64,000 nucleotides of DNA from positions 372,001 to 436,000 of the forward strand of contig NZ_AP013042.1 in assembly GCF_001547755.1 (NCBI RefSeq), read 5' to 3'. Under the pieces are notes generated by a model. It was given only the letters and a program-made list of their open reading frames with translations. It was not told the origin of the DNA and did no database searches. The translations under genes were made by a program, and so were the position numbers. This document shows positions 46,137 through 57,500 of the stretch, in pieces. Origin of the DNA: an endosymbiont of Bathymodiolus septemdierum str. Myojin knoll. GTDB taxonomy: Bacteria; Pseudomonadota; Gammaproteobacteria; PS1; Pseudothioglobaceae. Each line of letters starts with the position of its first letter. Position 1 is the first letter of the stretch.

Positions 46137-49100
46137 ATGCAAGATTTATTAAATATTTTAAAGAGTCAAAATAAAGAACAAGATTTTGACGCGATTAGAG
46201 TTGGTTTGGCGTCTCCTGAGAAGATTCGTTCATGGTCTTATGGCGAAGTAAAGAAACCTGAAACCATCAATTACAGAACTTTTAAGCCCGAACGAGAGGG
46301 TTTGTTTTGTTCTAAGATTTTCGGACCAATGAAAGATTTTGAATGTTTGTGTGGTAAATACAAACGCATGAAGTTCCGCAATGTGGTTTGTGAAAAATGT
46401 GGCGTTGAGGTTACTTTGTCTAAAGTACGCCGTGAGCGAATGGGTCATATTGACCTTGCAGCACCCGTTGCACATATTTGGTACTTAAAGTCACTGCCGT
46501 CGCGTCTTGGATTATTGATGGACATGACATTGAAAGATATTGAACGCGTTTTGTATTTTGAAGCCTTTCTAGTCACGGATCCAGGTAATACACCTTTAGT
46601 TCATAAGCAGTTATTAACAGAAGAAATGTATTTTGATGCCTTAGATGAATTCGGTGATGATGAGTTTGAAGCAAAAATGGGCGCAGAAGCTATCCAAGAT
46701 GTTTTAAAAGAAATGCAGCTTGAAAAAGAAGCGGCAAATCTTCGTGAAGACAGCCTAAATACTAAGAGTCAAACAAAACTTAAGAAATACAACAAGCGTT
46801 TAAAGTTAATTAATTCCCTTATTCAGTCGGATAATAAACCTGAGTGGATGGTGTTAAATGTCTTGCCAATCCTACCACCAGATTTACGCCCATTGGTATC
46901 ATTGGATGGGGGTCGTTTTGCGACTTCTGATTTGAACGATTTGTATCGTCGTGTTATCAATCGTAATAACCGTTTAGCGCGTTTATTAGAATTAGATGCC
47001 CCTGAAATCATCGTACGCAATGAAAAGCGTATGTTGCAAGAAGCGGTAGATTCATTAATTGATAACGGTCGTCGTGGTCGTGCAGTGATGGGTAATAACC
47101 GTCGTCCGTTGAAGTCAATTGCAGATATGATTAAAGGTAAGCAAGGTCGTTTCCGTCAAAACTTACTCGGTAAACGCGTTGACTATTCAGGTCGCTCAGT
47201 GATTGTTTGTGGTCCATATCTTAAATTACACCAATGTGGCTTACCGAAGAAAATGGCGTTAGAATTATTCAAGCCTTTTGTTTATAACCGTTTGATTTCT
47301 CAAAGCTTAGCATCAACCATTAAAGCAGCGAAGAAAATGGTTGAAAGTGAAGAGGCCATCGTTTGGGATATTTTAGAAAAAGTCGTGCACCAGCATCCAG
47401 TGATGTTGAATCGTGCACCAACGCTACACCGTTTAGGTATTCAAGCGTTTGAACCGTTATTAATTGAAGGCAAAGCCATTCAATTACACCCTTTAGTTTG
47501 TGGTGCGTTTAACGCGGATTTCGATGGCGACCAAATGGCAGTGCATGTACCTTTATCTGAAGAAGCACAATTAGAAGCAAGAACACTAATGTTGGCCTCT
47601 AGTAATGTTTTGCACCTTGCCAGTGGTGAACCTATCATTGTACCTTCACAAGATGTTATTTTGGGCTTGTACTATATGACGCGTGATATGATCAATCAAA
47701 AAGGTGAGGCTATGATTTTTGCTAGTCCAGTTGAAGCGTTAAATGCTTATGAGTCAGGTGTAACGACATTACATGCAAAGATTAAATTGCGTATTCAAGA
47801 CTATAAAAAAGTTGATAAAAAATATGAGCCAACTTCCACACGCATTGTTGACACAACTGTGGGTCGTGCAATTTTCTCAAGAATCTTACCAAAAGGATTG
47901 TCGTTTGACTTGATTAACAAGGCGATTAGTAAAAAAGTGGTTTCTAACTTAATCCATGTTTGTTATCAAACACAAGAGTTAAAAGACACCGTTGTTTTTG
48001 CTGATCAGATGATGTATATGGGTTTCCAATACTCAACCAGGTCAGGTATTTCATTTTGTTCGAATGATATGACCATTCCAGATTCTAAAGCAGGTACTAT
48101 TCGTGATGCAGAAATGCAAGTGAAAGAAGTACAAAAGCAGTACGCACAAGGTGTGGTGACAGATGGTGAACGCTATAACAAGGTCATTGATATTTGGTCG
48201 CGTACTTCTGAAACCGTTGCGAAGGCGATGATGGACGAAATCGGTTTTGAGGACTTTACCAATGCCGATGGCAAAACTGAAAAATTACCTTCTTTTAACT
48301 CGGTTTATATGATGGCCGATTCTGGTGCACGAGGCTCTCCTGCACAGATGCGTCAGTTGGCAGGTATGCGTGGTCTAATGGCTAAGCCAGATGGTTCAAT
48401 TATTGAAACCCCAATTACTTCAAATTTCCGCGAGGGTTTGAATAATATGCAATACTTTATTTCAACACATGGCGCACGAAAAGGTTTGGCTGATACAGCA
48501 TTGAAAACTGCGAACTCAGGTTATTTGACGCGTCGTTTGGTCGATGTTGCACAAGATTTGGTTGTTAACGAAGACGATTGTGGTACAGAAAATGGTTTAA
48601 TGATGAAGGCAACGATTGAAGGCGGCAACATTGTACAAACTTTAGGTGCTGCAGTACTTGGTCGTGTTGTGGCTGAAGATGTAATGATGCCAGATACTAA
48701 GAAAGTATTATTGCCTAAGGGTCATTTAGTGACTTTAGAAGATTCAGACGAAATCAATGAAGTTGGTGTGGAGTCTATCAAGGCGCGTTCTGCGATTACT
48801 TGTGATGCTCGTTATGGCGTTTGCGCCTCTTGTTATGGTAATGACATGGCTCGCGGACATAAGATTGGCGTTGGTGAGGCAGTTGGTGTTATTGCAGCGC
48901 AGTCAATCGGTGAGCCAGGTACACAGTTAACCATGCGTACTTTTCACATTGGTGGTGCAGCTTCTGCATCAACAGCGGTCAGTAGTATTAACATTGACAA
49001 TGATGGTGTGGTGCATTTTGAAAACTTAAGGTCAATTACTAACGAAAATGGCGATTTAGTGGTTATTTCTCGTTCTTCTGAGGTAACGATTCGTAATGCT

Positions 49101-50336
49101 AAAGGTCAAGAGGTTGAGCGCTATAAGATTCCTTATGGTGCGATTGCCCATGTTAAAGATGGTGGCAAAGTTAAGGCAAAAGATAAGATTGCTGACTGGG
49201 ACCCGCATACGCATCCAATTATTTCTGAGCAAGCAGGTCGTGTTGTGTTTGTTGATTTTGTTGAAGGTGTTACTGTTAACAAAAACTCTGATCCATTGAC
49301 AGGATTAACTTTTTTTGAAATGATTAAGGAAACAGAAAGATTATCAGCAGCAAAAGGTTTAAAGCCAATGATTAAGATGGTGGATGCAAAAGATTCTGAA
49401 ATCGTTTTATCGACACACTACTTACCGTCAGAAGTTAAGATTAATTTAGAAGATGGTCAGGTGATTACTGCAGGTGAAGTGCTTGCGAAGATTCCAAAAG
49501 ACCAATCTAAGACCAGTGATATTACTGGTGGACTGCCGCGCGTTGCTGACTTGTTCGAAGCGCGTAAAGCTAAGGACCACTCACTGCTTGCAGAAGCAAC
49601 AGGTGTTATTAGTTTTGGTAACCCAACTAAGTCTAAAGACCGTTTAATCATTACCTCTGCAGAAGGTGAAGCGATAGAAATGATGATTCACAAATGGCGT
49701 CAGATTAATGTCTTTGATGGTGAAACGGTTGAAAAAGGTGATGTAATTTCTGACGGACCGTCTAATCCGCACGATATTCTTCGTCTATTAGGCGTAGAGG
49801 CGTTGGCGAACTATGTGGTTAAGGAGGTTCAAAATGTTTATCGCCTGCAAGGTGTGAATATTTCTGATAAGCATATTGAAGTCATTGTTAAGCAAATGTT
49901 GCGCAAAGTAGAGGTGCTTGATACGGGTGATTCACCGTTTGTTAATGGCGAAACTGCTGAGTATGCGCGCGTGATTGAGACCAATAGACAATTAACCGCA
50001 CAAGGTAAAAATCCAATTATTTATCAAAGATTGTTGATGGGTATTACTAAAGCTTCATTGGCAACTGAGTCGTTTATTTCTGCGGCATCATTCCAAGAAA
50101 CCACGCGTGTACTAACGGAAGCGTCAACGACAGGTCGTGTTGATAACCTATTGGGCTTAAAAGAGAATGTTATCGTAGGTCGTTTGATTCCAGCGGGAAC
50201 AGGCTTTGTTCATCATCAAGAGCGTCGTGCTAAGCGCAGGGAAAAATCTGTGATGCAAACTGCAGAAGCAGAGGCAGCATTGTCAGCCGAGTTGAGTGAA
50301 GTGGATGCTGAAACAGAGTCTACTGCTGAAGAATAG
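46137..50336 (+). CDS. rpoC: RNA polymerase beta-prime subunit
   Basis: A 1399-residue catalytic subunit. The N-terminal zinc finger ([20 protein letters not shown]), active-site [12 protein letters not shown] with three catalytic Asp, second zinc site ([13 protein letters not shown]) and [21 protein letters not shown] are all present. The str genes (rpsL, rpsG, fusA) that usually follow are absent; trpE comes next. Confidence 0.98.
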   Translation: MQDLLNILKSQNKEQDFDAIRVGLASPEKIRSWSYGEVKKPETINYRTFKPEREGLFCSKIFGPMKDFECLCGKYKRMKFRNVVCEKCGVEVTLSKVRRERMGHIDLAAPVAHIWYLKSLPSRLGLLMDMTLKDIERVLYFEAFLVTDPGNTPLVHKQLLTEEMYFDALDEFGDDEFEAKMGAEAIQDVLKEMQLEKEAANLREDSLNTKSQTKLKKYNKRLKLINSLIQSDNKPEWMVLNVLPILPPDLRPLVSLDGGRFATSDLNDLYRRVINRNNRLARLLELDAPEIIVRNEKRMLQEAVDSLIDNGRRGRAVMGNNRRPLKSIADMIKGKQGRFRQNLLGKRVDYSGRSVIVCGPYLKLHQCGLPKKMALELFKPFVYNRLISQSLASTIKAAKKMVESEEAIVWDILEKVVHQHPVMLNRAPTLHRLGIQAFEPLLIEGKAIQLHPLVCGAFNADFDGDQMAVHVPLSEEAQLEARTLMLASSNVLHLASGEPIIVPSQDVILGLYYMTRDMINQKGEAMIFASPVEALNAYESGVTTLHAKIKLRIQDYKKVDKKYEPTSTRIVDTTVGRAIFSRILPKGLSFDLINKAISKKVVSNLIHVCYQTQELKDTVVFADQMMYMGFQYSTRSGISFCSNDMTIPDSKAGTIRDAEMQVKEVQKQYAQGVVTDGERYNKVIDIWSRTSETVAKAMMDEIGFEDFTNADGKTEKLPSFNSVYMMADSGARGSPAQMRQLAGMRGLMAKPDGSIIETPITSNFREGLNNMQYFISTHGARKGLADTALKTANSGYLTRRLVDVAQDLVVNEDDCGTENGLMMKATIEGGNIVQTLGAAVLGRVVAEDVMMPDTKKVLLPKGHLVTLEDSDEINEVGVESIKARSAITCDARYGVCASCYGNDMARGHKIGVGEAVGVIAAQSIGEPGTQLTMRTFHIGGAASASTAVSSINIDNDGVVHFENLRSITNENGDLVVISRSSEVTIRNAKGQEVERYKIPYGAIAHVKDGGKVKAKDKIADWDPHTHPIISEQAGRVVFVDFVEGVTVNKNSDPLTGLTFFEMIKETERLSAAKGLKPMIKMVDAKDSEIVLSTHYLPSEVKINLEDGQVITAGEVLAKIPKDQSKTSDITGGLPRVADLFEARKAKDHSLLAEATGVISFGNPTKSKDRLIITSAEGEAIEMMIHKWRQINVFDGETVEKGDVISDGPSNPHDILRLLGVEALANYVVKEVQNVYRLQGVNISDKHIEVIVKQMLRKVEVLDTGDSPFVNGETAEYARVIETNRQLTAQGKNPIIYQRLLMGITKASLATESFISAASFQETTRVLTEASTTGRVDNLLGLKENVIVGRLIPAGTGFVHHQERRAKRREKSVMQTAEAEAALSAELSEVDAETESTAEE

Positions 50337-50362
50337 TTAAACTTAATTAATATTTGAAAAAG

Positions 50363-50397
50363 AAAAACCGTGCTAATTTTAGTGCGGTTTTTTTTTC
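50363..50397 (+). terminator. Terminator of the rpoBC operon
   Basis: AAAAACCG...CGGTTTTT stem with inner CTAATTTTAG, ending in eight or more T. Confidence 0.9.
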
Positions 50398-50472
50398 GTT
50401 TAAATACCGCTACTTCATCAATGTTAACATTTAACCATTGACAATTAACTTGTTGGTTTAAAATACAACGCT

Positions 50473-51933
50473 ATGAATAAAGCGAGTTTTGAAAAATATG
50501 TGGCGGATGGATATAATCACATCCCCGTTTATAAATCCCTTGACATTAATGTCGGTACAGATGCTGCGTTAAATTTATATTTAACTTTAGCGGATACACC
50601 GTATTCCTATCTTTTTGAATCGGTTGAAGGTGGTAAGAAATGGGGGCGTTATTCAATGATTGGTTTGGATGCGCAAACGGTTATCAAAGTTTTTGATTAT
50701 GAAGTGCATATTAAACACAAGGGTAAGTTACTTGAATCTCATCAGGTGAAAAATCCTTTGGATTGGATTGAACAATATTTAACTCAATATAAAGTACCAC
50801 AACTTGATGATTTACCAGATTTTAACGGGGGATTGGTTGGTTATTTTGGCTATGAAATTATTCGTTATATTGAGCCAAGACTTGCTAAGATTAACAAAAA
50901 AGATGAATTGGGTACTGCTGATATTTTGTTAATGGTGTCGAATGATTTAGTGGTGTTTGATAATGTGTTAAATAAAGTTTTTGTCATTACCCATATTGAC
51001 CCCAGTAAGCAAAGTTATGAAGAGGCAGAAATTCGATTAAAGGAAATGGCAGAGGGACTCCAGGCACCTATTAGTGAGTCAGAATATCAATCGGATAACC
51101 TTAGTGAGCGTGATTTCGTTTCTAGTTTTGGTGAAGAAAACTATAAGGCAACGGTTAAGAAAATTCAAGAATATATTGTTGCTGGTGATGTTATGCAAGT
51201 CGTTCCATCACAACGCTTGAGTGCAAAATTCAGTGCGCCACCGATTGAATTGTATAAACAATTGCGCCATTTAAATCCTTCTCCTTATATGTATTACCTT
51301 AATTTGGGTGACACTATGATTGTCGGTTCATCACCTGAAATTTTAACCCGTGTTGATAAAAATCGGTGTGCAACGGTACGCCCTCTAGCTGGTACTCGTT
51401 CGCGTGGTAAAAATAAAGCAGAAGATTTGGCATTAGAAAAAGATTTATTGGCAGATGAAAAAGAAATTGCCGAGCATTTAATGTTAATTGACTTAGGGCG
51501 TAATGACTTAGGGCGTATTGCTAAAATAGGTAGCGTTAAAGTGACTGATAAGATGACTATTGAGCGTTATTCTCATGTTATGCATATTGCTTCTAATGTA
51601 GAGTGTGAATTACAAGACGAAATGAGTGCAATTGATGTTCTAAAGGCGACTTTTCCCGCTGGCACCCTCAGTGGTGCGCCAAAAGTAAGAGCCATGGAAA
51701 TCATTGGTGAGTTTGAGCCATGTAAACGCAATATTTATTCAGGTGCGATTGGTTATCTTTCTTGGCATGGGTGTATGGATATAGCGATTGCTATTCGCAC
51801 TGCTGTCATTAAAGACAAAGTGCTTTATGTGCAAGCAGGGGCAGGGATTGTTTATGATTCAGTGCCGCAGTCTGAATGGGATGAAACGATGCATAAAGCG
51901 CGTGCACTTATCAAGGCGGCAGAACAAGTCTAA
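50473..51933 (+). CDS. trpE: Anthranilate synthase component I
   Basis: Converts chorismate to anthranilate at the start of tryptophan synthesis, with ammonia delivered by TrpG. It has 486 residues: GGLVGYFGYE, QVVPSQRLSA, RPLAGTRSRG and AGAGIVYDSVP. TTGACA (50439-50444) lies only 28 bp before the ATG, so the message has little or no leader and there is no room for a trp attenuator. trpG, trpD and trpC are not adjacent. Confidence 0.95.
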   Translation: MNKASFEKYVADGYNHIPVYKSLDINVGTDAALNLYLTLADTPYSYLFESVEGGKKWGRYSMIGLDAQTVIKVFDYEVHIKHKGKLLESHQVKNPLDWIEQYLTQYKVPQLDDLPDFNGGLVGYFGYEIIRYIEPRLAKINKKDELGTADILLMVSNDLVVFDNVLNKVFVITHIDPSKQSYEEAEIRLKEMAEGLQAPISESEYQSDNLSERDFVSSFGEENYKATVKKIQEYIVAGDVMQVVPSQRLSAKFSAPPIELYKQLRHLNPSPYMYYLNLGDTMIVGSSPEILTRVDKNRCATVRPLAGTRSRGKNKAEDLALEKDLLADEKEIAEHLMLIDLGRNDLGRIAKIGSVKVTDKMTIERYSHVMHIASNVECELQDEMSAIDVLKATFPAGTLSGAPKVRAMEIIGEFEPCKRNIYSGAIGYLSWHGCMDIAIAIRTAVIKDKVLYVQAGAGIVYDSVPQSEWDETMHKARALIKAAEQV

Positions 51934-51975
51934 AACAAGTTCAGAGTTCGCTAATATTATGCTTTAATGATAGTG

Positions 51976-52003
51976 TTGCAATTGTTTTCAATAAGTGTAT
52001 TAT
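51976..52003 (+). promoter_or_regulatory. Candidate promoter of the sox cluster
   Basis: TTGCAA, 16-bp spacer, TATTAT, about 69 bp before soxX. Confidence 0.45.
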
Positions 52004-52071
52004 TCTCATTTAGTTGGTTTTATACAAACTTAACTAAAGGTTTTATTTTTTTTAAAAAAGAGGAGAGAAGT

Positions 52072-52419
52072 ATGAAAAAGAGCATTTCTATCTCAGCAGC
52101 GGTTACTTTGGCGACATTGTTTATGATGCCAACACAAACGATTGCTGGAGATGCAATGACAGGCAAAGAGATTAGTTTTGATCGTAAGTTAGGCAACTGT
52201 CTAGCTTGTCATTCAATTTCAGGTGGTAATCAAGCAGGTAACATTGGTCCACCGCTCATTGCAATGAAAGCAAGATTTCCAGATAGGGCGGTGTTAAGAG
52301 CCCAAATATGGGATGCAACGGTTAAAAATCCAAACTCTATGATGCCACCATTTGGCAGGCATAAGGCGTTGTCTGAAAGTCAGATTGATAAGGTTACAGA
52401 TTTTATTCATTCATTATAA
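52072..52419 (+). CDS. soxX: Sulfur oxidation c-type cytochrome SoxX
   Basis: Monohaem subunit of SoxXA, which couples thiosulfate to the SoxY carrier. It has 115 residues with a Sec signal peptide (about 1-22). Haem motif CLACH at about residue 43, axial Met in MMPPFGRH near the C-terminus. The ATG at 52072 follows GAGGAGAGAAGT; a longer upstream frame is not conserved. First of soxXYZAK. Confidence 0.95.
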   Translation: MKKSISISAAVTLATLFMMPTQTIAGDAMTGKEISFDRKLGNCLACHSISGGNQAGNIGPPLIAMKARFPDRAVLRAQIWDATVKNPNSMMPPFGRHKALSESQIDKVTDFIHSL

Positions 52420-52434
52420 TTTAAGGAGAATACA

Positions 52435-52878
52435 ATGAAAAGAAGATTATTTTTAAAAAGCGCAATGGCAGGTTCTGCCGTTGCAACAGCAGTAGGCGCA
52501 GGCTTACTAACACCCTCAACGGTTTTTGCCGCTTCAACAGAGTTTAAAGCCAAGTCAAGTAAAGCGGCAGCAAATGCAGCAAATGCTGGTGCTGGCTCTT
52601 TTAAGTTTAAAGCACCTAAAATTGCTGAGAATGGCGCGGTAGTACCAATGGAAATTAATGCTTCTAAAATGAGCGATGTGAGTAATATTGCTATTTTAGT
52701 GCATAACAACAATACGCCGTTGGCAGCTTCTTTTAACTTATCTGGTGCAGTTGGCTTTATTGCGGCGCGTGTTAAGATGGGTAAAACTTCAAAAGTAGAT
52801 GCGCTGGTTACAGCAGGCGGATCTACAACGAAAGTAACAAAAGAAATTAAAGTAACGATTGGCGGCTGCGGCGGTTAA
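52435..52878 (+). CDS. soxY: Thiosulfate carrier subunit SoxY
   Basis: Periplasmic carrier whose C-terminal Cys holds sulfur intermediates. It has 147 residues: Tat signal KRRLFLKSA, Ala-rich linker, immunoglobulin-like domain and the terminal swinging-arm GGCGG. Exported folded, with SoxZ, through the Tat system encoded at 17.6-19 kb. Confidence 0.97.
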   Translation: MKRRLFLKSAMAGSAVATAVGAGLLTPSTVFAASTEFKAKSSKAAANAANAGAGSFKFKAPKIAENGAVVPMEINASKMSDVSNIAILVHNNNTPLAASFNLSGAVGFIAARVKMGKTSKVDALVTAGGSTTKVTKEIKVTIGGCGG

Positions 52879-52904
52879 TTTTATAAAAATTAGGAGAAAC
52901 TATT

Positions 52905-53207
52905 ATGGCAAAAATTAAATTAAAGCCTAAGGCTAGAAAAGGCGTTATCACTATTAAAGCGCTTGTTAAACATCCAATGGAGACAGGTTTGCGTAAGAAG
53001 AAGGGTAAATTAGTACCTGCAAACCATATTGATCATTTGGTTATATTGCACAACGGCACTAAAATGGTTGATGCGGATATCGGCAGTTCAATATCTAAAG
53101 ACCCGTATTTTAAGTTTAAGGTTCCTGGTAACAAAGGCGACACTATTACACTTAAATATAAAGACAATTTAGGTAAAACAGGTTCTAAGACTGCAAAATC
53201 TAAGTAA
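52905..53207 (+). CDS. soxZ: SoxZ, partner of the SoxY carrier
   Basis: A 100-residue protein without its own signal; it is carried out bound to SoxY. Characteristic KARKGVITIKALVKHPMETGLRKKKGKLVPANHI. 26 bp after soxY. Confidence 0.97.
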   Translation: MAKIKLKPKARKGVITIKALVKHPMETGLRKKKGKLVPANHIDHLVILHNGTKMVDADIGSSISKDPYFKFKVPGNKGDTITLKYKDNLGKTGSKTAKSK

Positions 53208-53232
53208 TTCTATTTTTATTGAGGAGAGAATA

Positions 53233-54096
53233 ATGAAAAAATTAATAACAACAGTAGCGGTAGCAGCTTTATTAAGTTCTACAACTGCATTTTCGGCAAG
53301 TCAGTCGTCAGTTGTTCAGGCTGATATTGATAAATTTCAAGGTTATTTTAACAAGAGATTTCCCGAGTTAACATTGAATGACTTTTCCAAGGGTCCATAT
53401 GCAATGAGTGCAGACAAGATGTTGCAATTTGAAGCAGCAATGGACCTGCCTCCATTTGAAGATTTGGTGGAAAAAGGTGAGAAGTTATGGAATACACCTT
53501 TCAAAAATGGTGAAACTTATTCCAGTTGCTTCCCAGGTGGCGATGAAAACATTCGTGCCAATTATCCAAAATGGGATGCTGCTAAAGGTAAAGTGGTTGG
53601 ACTAGAAGGTGCTATCATTAATTGTCGCGTGAAAAACGGCGAGAAGAAGATTGGCTCTGGTAAGGGTAAGTTGGCTTATATGGGAGCTTATCTAACGGGT
53701 CTTGCCGAAGGTAAAAAAATCAATGTAATCGTTCCAGAGGGTGATGCTAAAGCGTTAGCGGCGTATGAAGAAGGTAAAAAATTCTTCTACTCTAAGCGCG
53801 GTCAACTGAATTTATCTTGTGCAAATTGTCATGTAGATAATGCAGGTCAGCGTATTCGTGGTAATACACTATCTCCAGCTTTAGGTCACACGACGCACTT
53901 CCCAGTATGGCGTGGTAAATGGGCCAAGAAGAAGGGTGATGGTTTTGGCACCATTCAGCGTCGTTATGGTGGTTGTAACAAGCAAGTTCGCGCTCAACCA
54001 TTTAAACGACAAAAAGACGAGTATAACAATTTAGAATTCTTCCATACTGCAATGAGTAATGGCATGGAGATTTCTGGCACCGAAGTTAGAGAATAA
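53233..54096 (+). CDS. soxA: Sulfur oxidation c-type cytochrome SoxA (monohaem type)
   Basis: Catalytic subunit of SoxXA. It has 287 residues with signal peptide (1-22). One CxxCH haem site, C196-ANC-H200, and the active-site Cys248 in GGCNKQVRAQPF, which ligates haem and carries persulfide. The N-terminal haem site of dihaem SoxA is replaced by two lone cysteines (SSCFPGG and INCRV), probably a disulfide. Confidence 0.95.
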   Translation: MKKLITTVAVAALLSSTTAFSASQSSVVQADIDKFQGYFNKRFPELTLNDFSKGPYAMSADKMLQFEAAMDLPPFEDLVEKGEKLWNTPFKNGETYSSCFPGGDENIRANYPKWDAAKGKVVGLEGAIINCRVKNGEKKIGSGKGKLAYMGAYLTGLAEGKKINVIVPEGDAKALAAYEEGKKFFYSKRGQLNLSCANCHVDNAGQRIRGNTLSPALGHTTHFPVWRGKWAKKKGDGFGTIQRRYGGCNKQVRAQPFKRQKDEYNNLEFFHTAMSNGMEISGTEVRE

Positions 54097-54107
54097 AGGA
54101 GAATAAC

Positions 54108-54443
54108 ATGAAAAAAATATTACTAACAACATTGGCTGTATTTTCATTATCGGTCCAAGCTGATTTACTTGCAGTAGATCATACACATAATTTGAATAAA
54201 TCAGTAAATATGGGTTATGATGCTGTCTTGAAGTCAACTAAAGCAGAGGTTAAAAAAGCTAAGAAAGTGGGTATGCTTTGGAAGACAATTGGTGGTAAGA
54301 AGGGGCTTTTAGCGAAAGCGAAGAAGTTACACAAGAAAGGCAATGACAAGAAGGCTATTAAGCTTCTTGAAACAGCTAAAGTACATGCAATCCTTGGTCA
54401 AAGACAAGCTATTGACCAGGCTAATGCAGGTCCTAACTTCTAA
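54108..54443 (+). CDS. soxK: SoxK-like SoxAX-binding protein
   Basis: A 111-residue exported protein (signal about 1-18, SVQA). The helical body rich in Lys and Ala and the C-terminal AKVHAILGQRQAIDQANAGPNF match the SoxAX-binding subunit family that stimulates SoxXA. Last gene of the sox operon, 11 bp after soxA. soxB, usually next, is missing. Confidence 0.85.
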   Translation: MKKILLTTLAVFSLSVQADLLAVDHTHNLNKSVNMGYDAVLKSTKAEVKKAKKVGMLWKTIGGKKGLLAKAKKLHKKGNDKKAIKLLETAKVHAILGQRQAIDQANAGPNF

Positions 54444-54466
54444 AACCATTTAGCGTTATAGAAAAG

Positions 54467-54493
54467 AAATACCTCTTCATTGGGGTATTTTTT
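54467..54493 (+). terminator. Terminator of the sox operon
   Basis: AAATACC pairs with GGTATTT, followed by T. Confidence 0.75.
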
Positions 54494-54578
54494 CGTCTGT
54501 TATTTTTATCATCAGTTAGGTTTTGTTAAGATTTTTTTAGTTGTAAAATAAAGCCTAAATCATCCATTATTTTTTTAG

Positions 54579-57500
54579 ATGTCTAACGAATTTGTTCACC
54601 TTCATTGCCATAGCGAATATTCTGTTGATAACAGTTTAATTCGTATTCCTAAATTAGTTGACCAGGCTAAAGAGTTGGGACTGAGTGCCATTGCATTGAC
54701 AGATAATAACAATTTATTTGCTGCGGTTAAATTTTACAAAGCAGCAAAAAATGCTGGCATTAAGCCTATTTTTGGTGCTGAGGTTACCCTTAAAGGTGAG
54801 GAGAAAAATGCTTCTTTATTATTACTGTGTCAAGACAAGCAAGGGTATTTAAATCTTTCCGAACTCATCTCTTTATCTTATCAAACAGGAAAAGGAATGG
54901 AAGGTGCGAATATCACCCTCGAACAATTACAGCAATACAACCAAGGGCTGATATTAATAGCACCTCCTGTACATAGCAATGTGGCACAAGCTTTAATTGA
55001 AAATAAAATGCCCGAGGCTTATGAAAGGGCCAAAGTTTGGCAACAAATGTTCGGCAATCGATTTTATTTAGGATTACAGCGCACCAACCGTATTTACGAT
55101 GAGCAGTACTTACATCTTTGCATAGAATTGGGTTTATCACTTGATATTCCTTTAGTTGCAACGAATGATGTGGAGTTCTTAAAAAAAGACGAATTTGAGG
55201 CGCATGAGGCGCGTATTTGTATTACTCAAGGTGGTTTGTTGGACGATGCACGGCGTGAGAAACTTTATTGTGCAGATCAATATCTAAAATCTAGCGAAGA
55301 GATGCAGGCATTATTTTCTGATCTGCCAGAGGCGTTGGCAAACAGTGTTGAAATTGCCAAGCGTTGTAATGTGCATTTTGAGTTGAATAAAAAGAATTAC
55401 TTGCCAGATTTCCCTGTGCCCGAAGGAATGACGATGGCAGCGTTCTTTTCTCAAGAATCTAAAAAGGGTCTAGAGGGGCGTTTAGAAGGGCTTGAGGTTG
55501 ATAGGCAGGTTTACCACGAGCGTTTGGATTTTGAGTTGTCGGTTATTAATGAAATGGATTTCCCTGGGTATTTCTTAATCGTTGCCGACTTTATTCGTTG
55601 GTCCAAGGACAATGATATTCCTGTTGGACCTGGTCGTGGCTCTGGTGCAGGTTCGCTAGTAGCATATTCACTTGGTATTACCAATGTTGACCCAATTAAA
55701 CACGAACTCCTATTTGAGCGCTTTTTAAACCCTGAACGCGTGTCTATGCCAGACTTTGATGTAGATTTTTGCACAGACCGTCGTGATGAGGTGATTGAAT
55801 ATGTATCGCGTAAATACGGCGCTGAAAAAGTATCGCAAATCATTACTTATGGCACCATGGCGGCAAAAGGTGTGGTACGAGATGTGGGTCGTGTTTTGGG
55901 GCATCCTTATGGTTTTAGTGACCGTATCTCTAAATCGATACCGAATGATTTGAAAATCAATTTATCGCGTGCATTGGGGCGTTTTACAGAGGATGACTCG
56001 CAAGAGAATAAAGACAAATGGTTTTCAAAAGAATTGGCAGACCGCTACAACTCTGAAGAAAGTGTCACCGCTGTACTTGATTTATCTTTGCAGCTAGAGG
56101 GTTTGGTGCGTAATGTTGGTACCCATGCAGGTGGTGTGTTGATTGCGCCAAGTAAGATTAGTGATTTTTGTCCGACTTATAAAGCCAGTGATGAAGATGG
56201 CGTGGTTTCACAATTTGATATGAAAGATGTGGAAGCAGTGGGACTGGTTAAATTTGATTTTTTGGGATTGTCAAATCTAACGGTGATTGACAAAGCGGTC
56301 AAACTTATTCATGCCAAAGGATTAACCGAAGAATTGATTGATATTGATACTTTGCCATTAGACGACCCGGCAGTTTATGCGTTGTTACAACGATGTGATA
56401 CCACCGGTATTTTTCAATTAGAGTCAGAAGGAATGCGTGGTTATTTGAAAAAATTACAAGCAGATTCATTCGAAGATATTGTTGCAATGTTGGCACTCTA
56501 TCGCCCAGGTCCACTCGATGCGGGCATGGTAGATGATTATATTAATGTTAAGCATGGTAGGCAAAAGGTTAAGTATCCGCACCCGATGTTAAAAGGACTT
56601 TTGGCACCAACGAATGGTGTGTTTTTATACCAAGAGCAAGTGATGCAATCCGCACAGGTAATGGCAGGTTACTCGTTAGGTGGGGCAGACTTATTGCGTA
56701 GGGCAATGGGTAAGAAAATTGCTTCAGAGATGGATGCGCAACGCAGTGTTTTTGTTGAAGGTGCGGCGAAAAATGACATTGATGAAAAAAAAGCCAATGA
56801 AATTTTTGACTTGATTGACAAGTTTTCAGGTTATGGTTTTAATAAATCTCACTCAGTTGCTTACGCTTATGTGTCTTTCCAAACAGCTTGGTTGAAGGCG
56901 CATTATCCTGCTGCTTTTATGGCGGCAGTGCTTTCAAGAATGATGGATGATACGGACAGAGTTTGCTTTACTGTGAACGAAGTGCGGATGATGGCACTTA
57001 CCATTGAAGGTCCAAATGTAAATGAATCTTTATATGAATTTAGCATTAAAGATGAGAAAACCATTACTTATGGCTTGGGTGCGATTAAAGGAGTGGGTGA
57101 GGCTGTGGTTGAACTTTTGGTTACTGAACGCAAAGCGAATGGGGACTATCGCGATTTGTTTGATTTTTGTATGCGCATTGAAAAAAGGGCATTGAATAAG
57201 CGTGCACTTGAGGCGTTAATTTATAGCGGTGCCCTAGATGGATTTGATACAGATAGAGCGACGATGATTCAAACTTACCCAATTGCAATGAAACAGGCTG
57301 AGCAACGACAAAATGACCTTTTAAGTGGGCAGAGCGGGCTATTTGGTGCAGTGCAAGGTTGTCAAGAATATGAGGTGAATTACCAATTGGCACTGCCTTT
57401 TTCATTCAGACAGACTTTGCAATTTGAGAAAATTGTACTGGGTTATTATTTTTATAATCATCCAACTGATGAATATAAAGATGATTTAAAGCCTCTTTCT

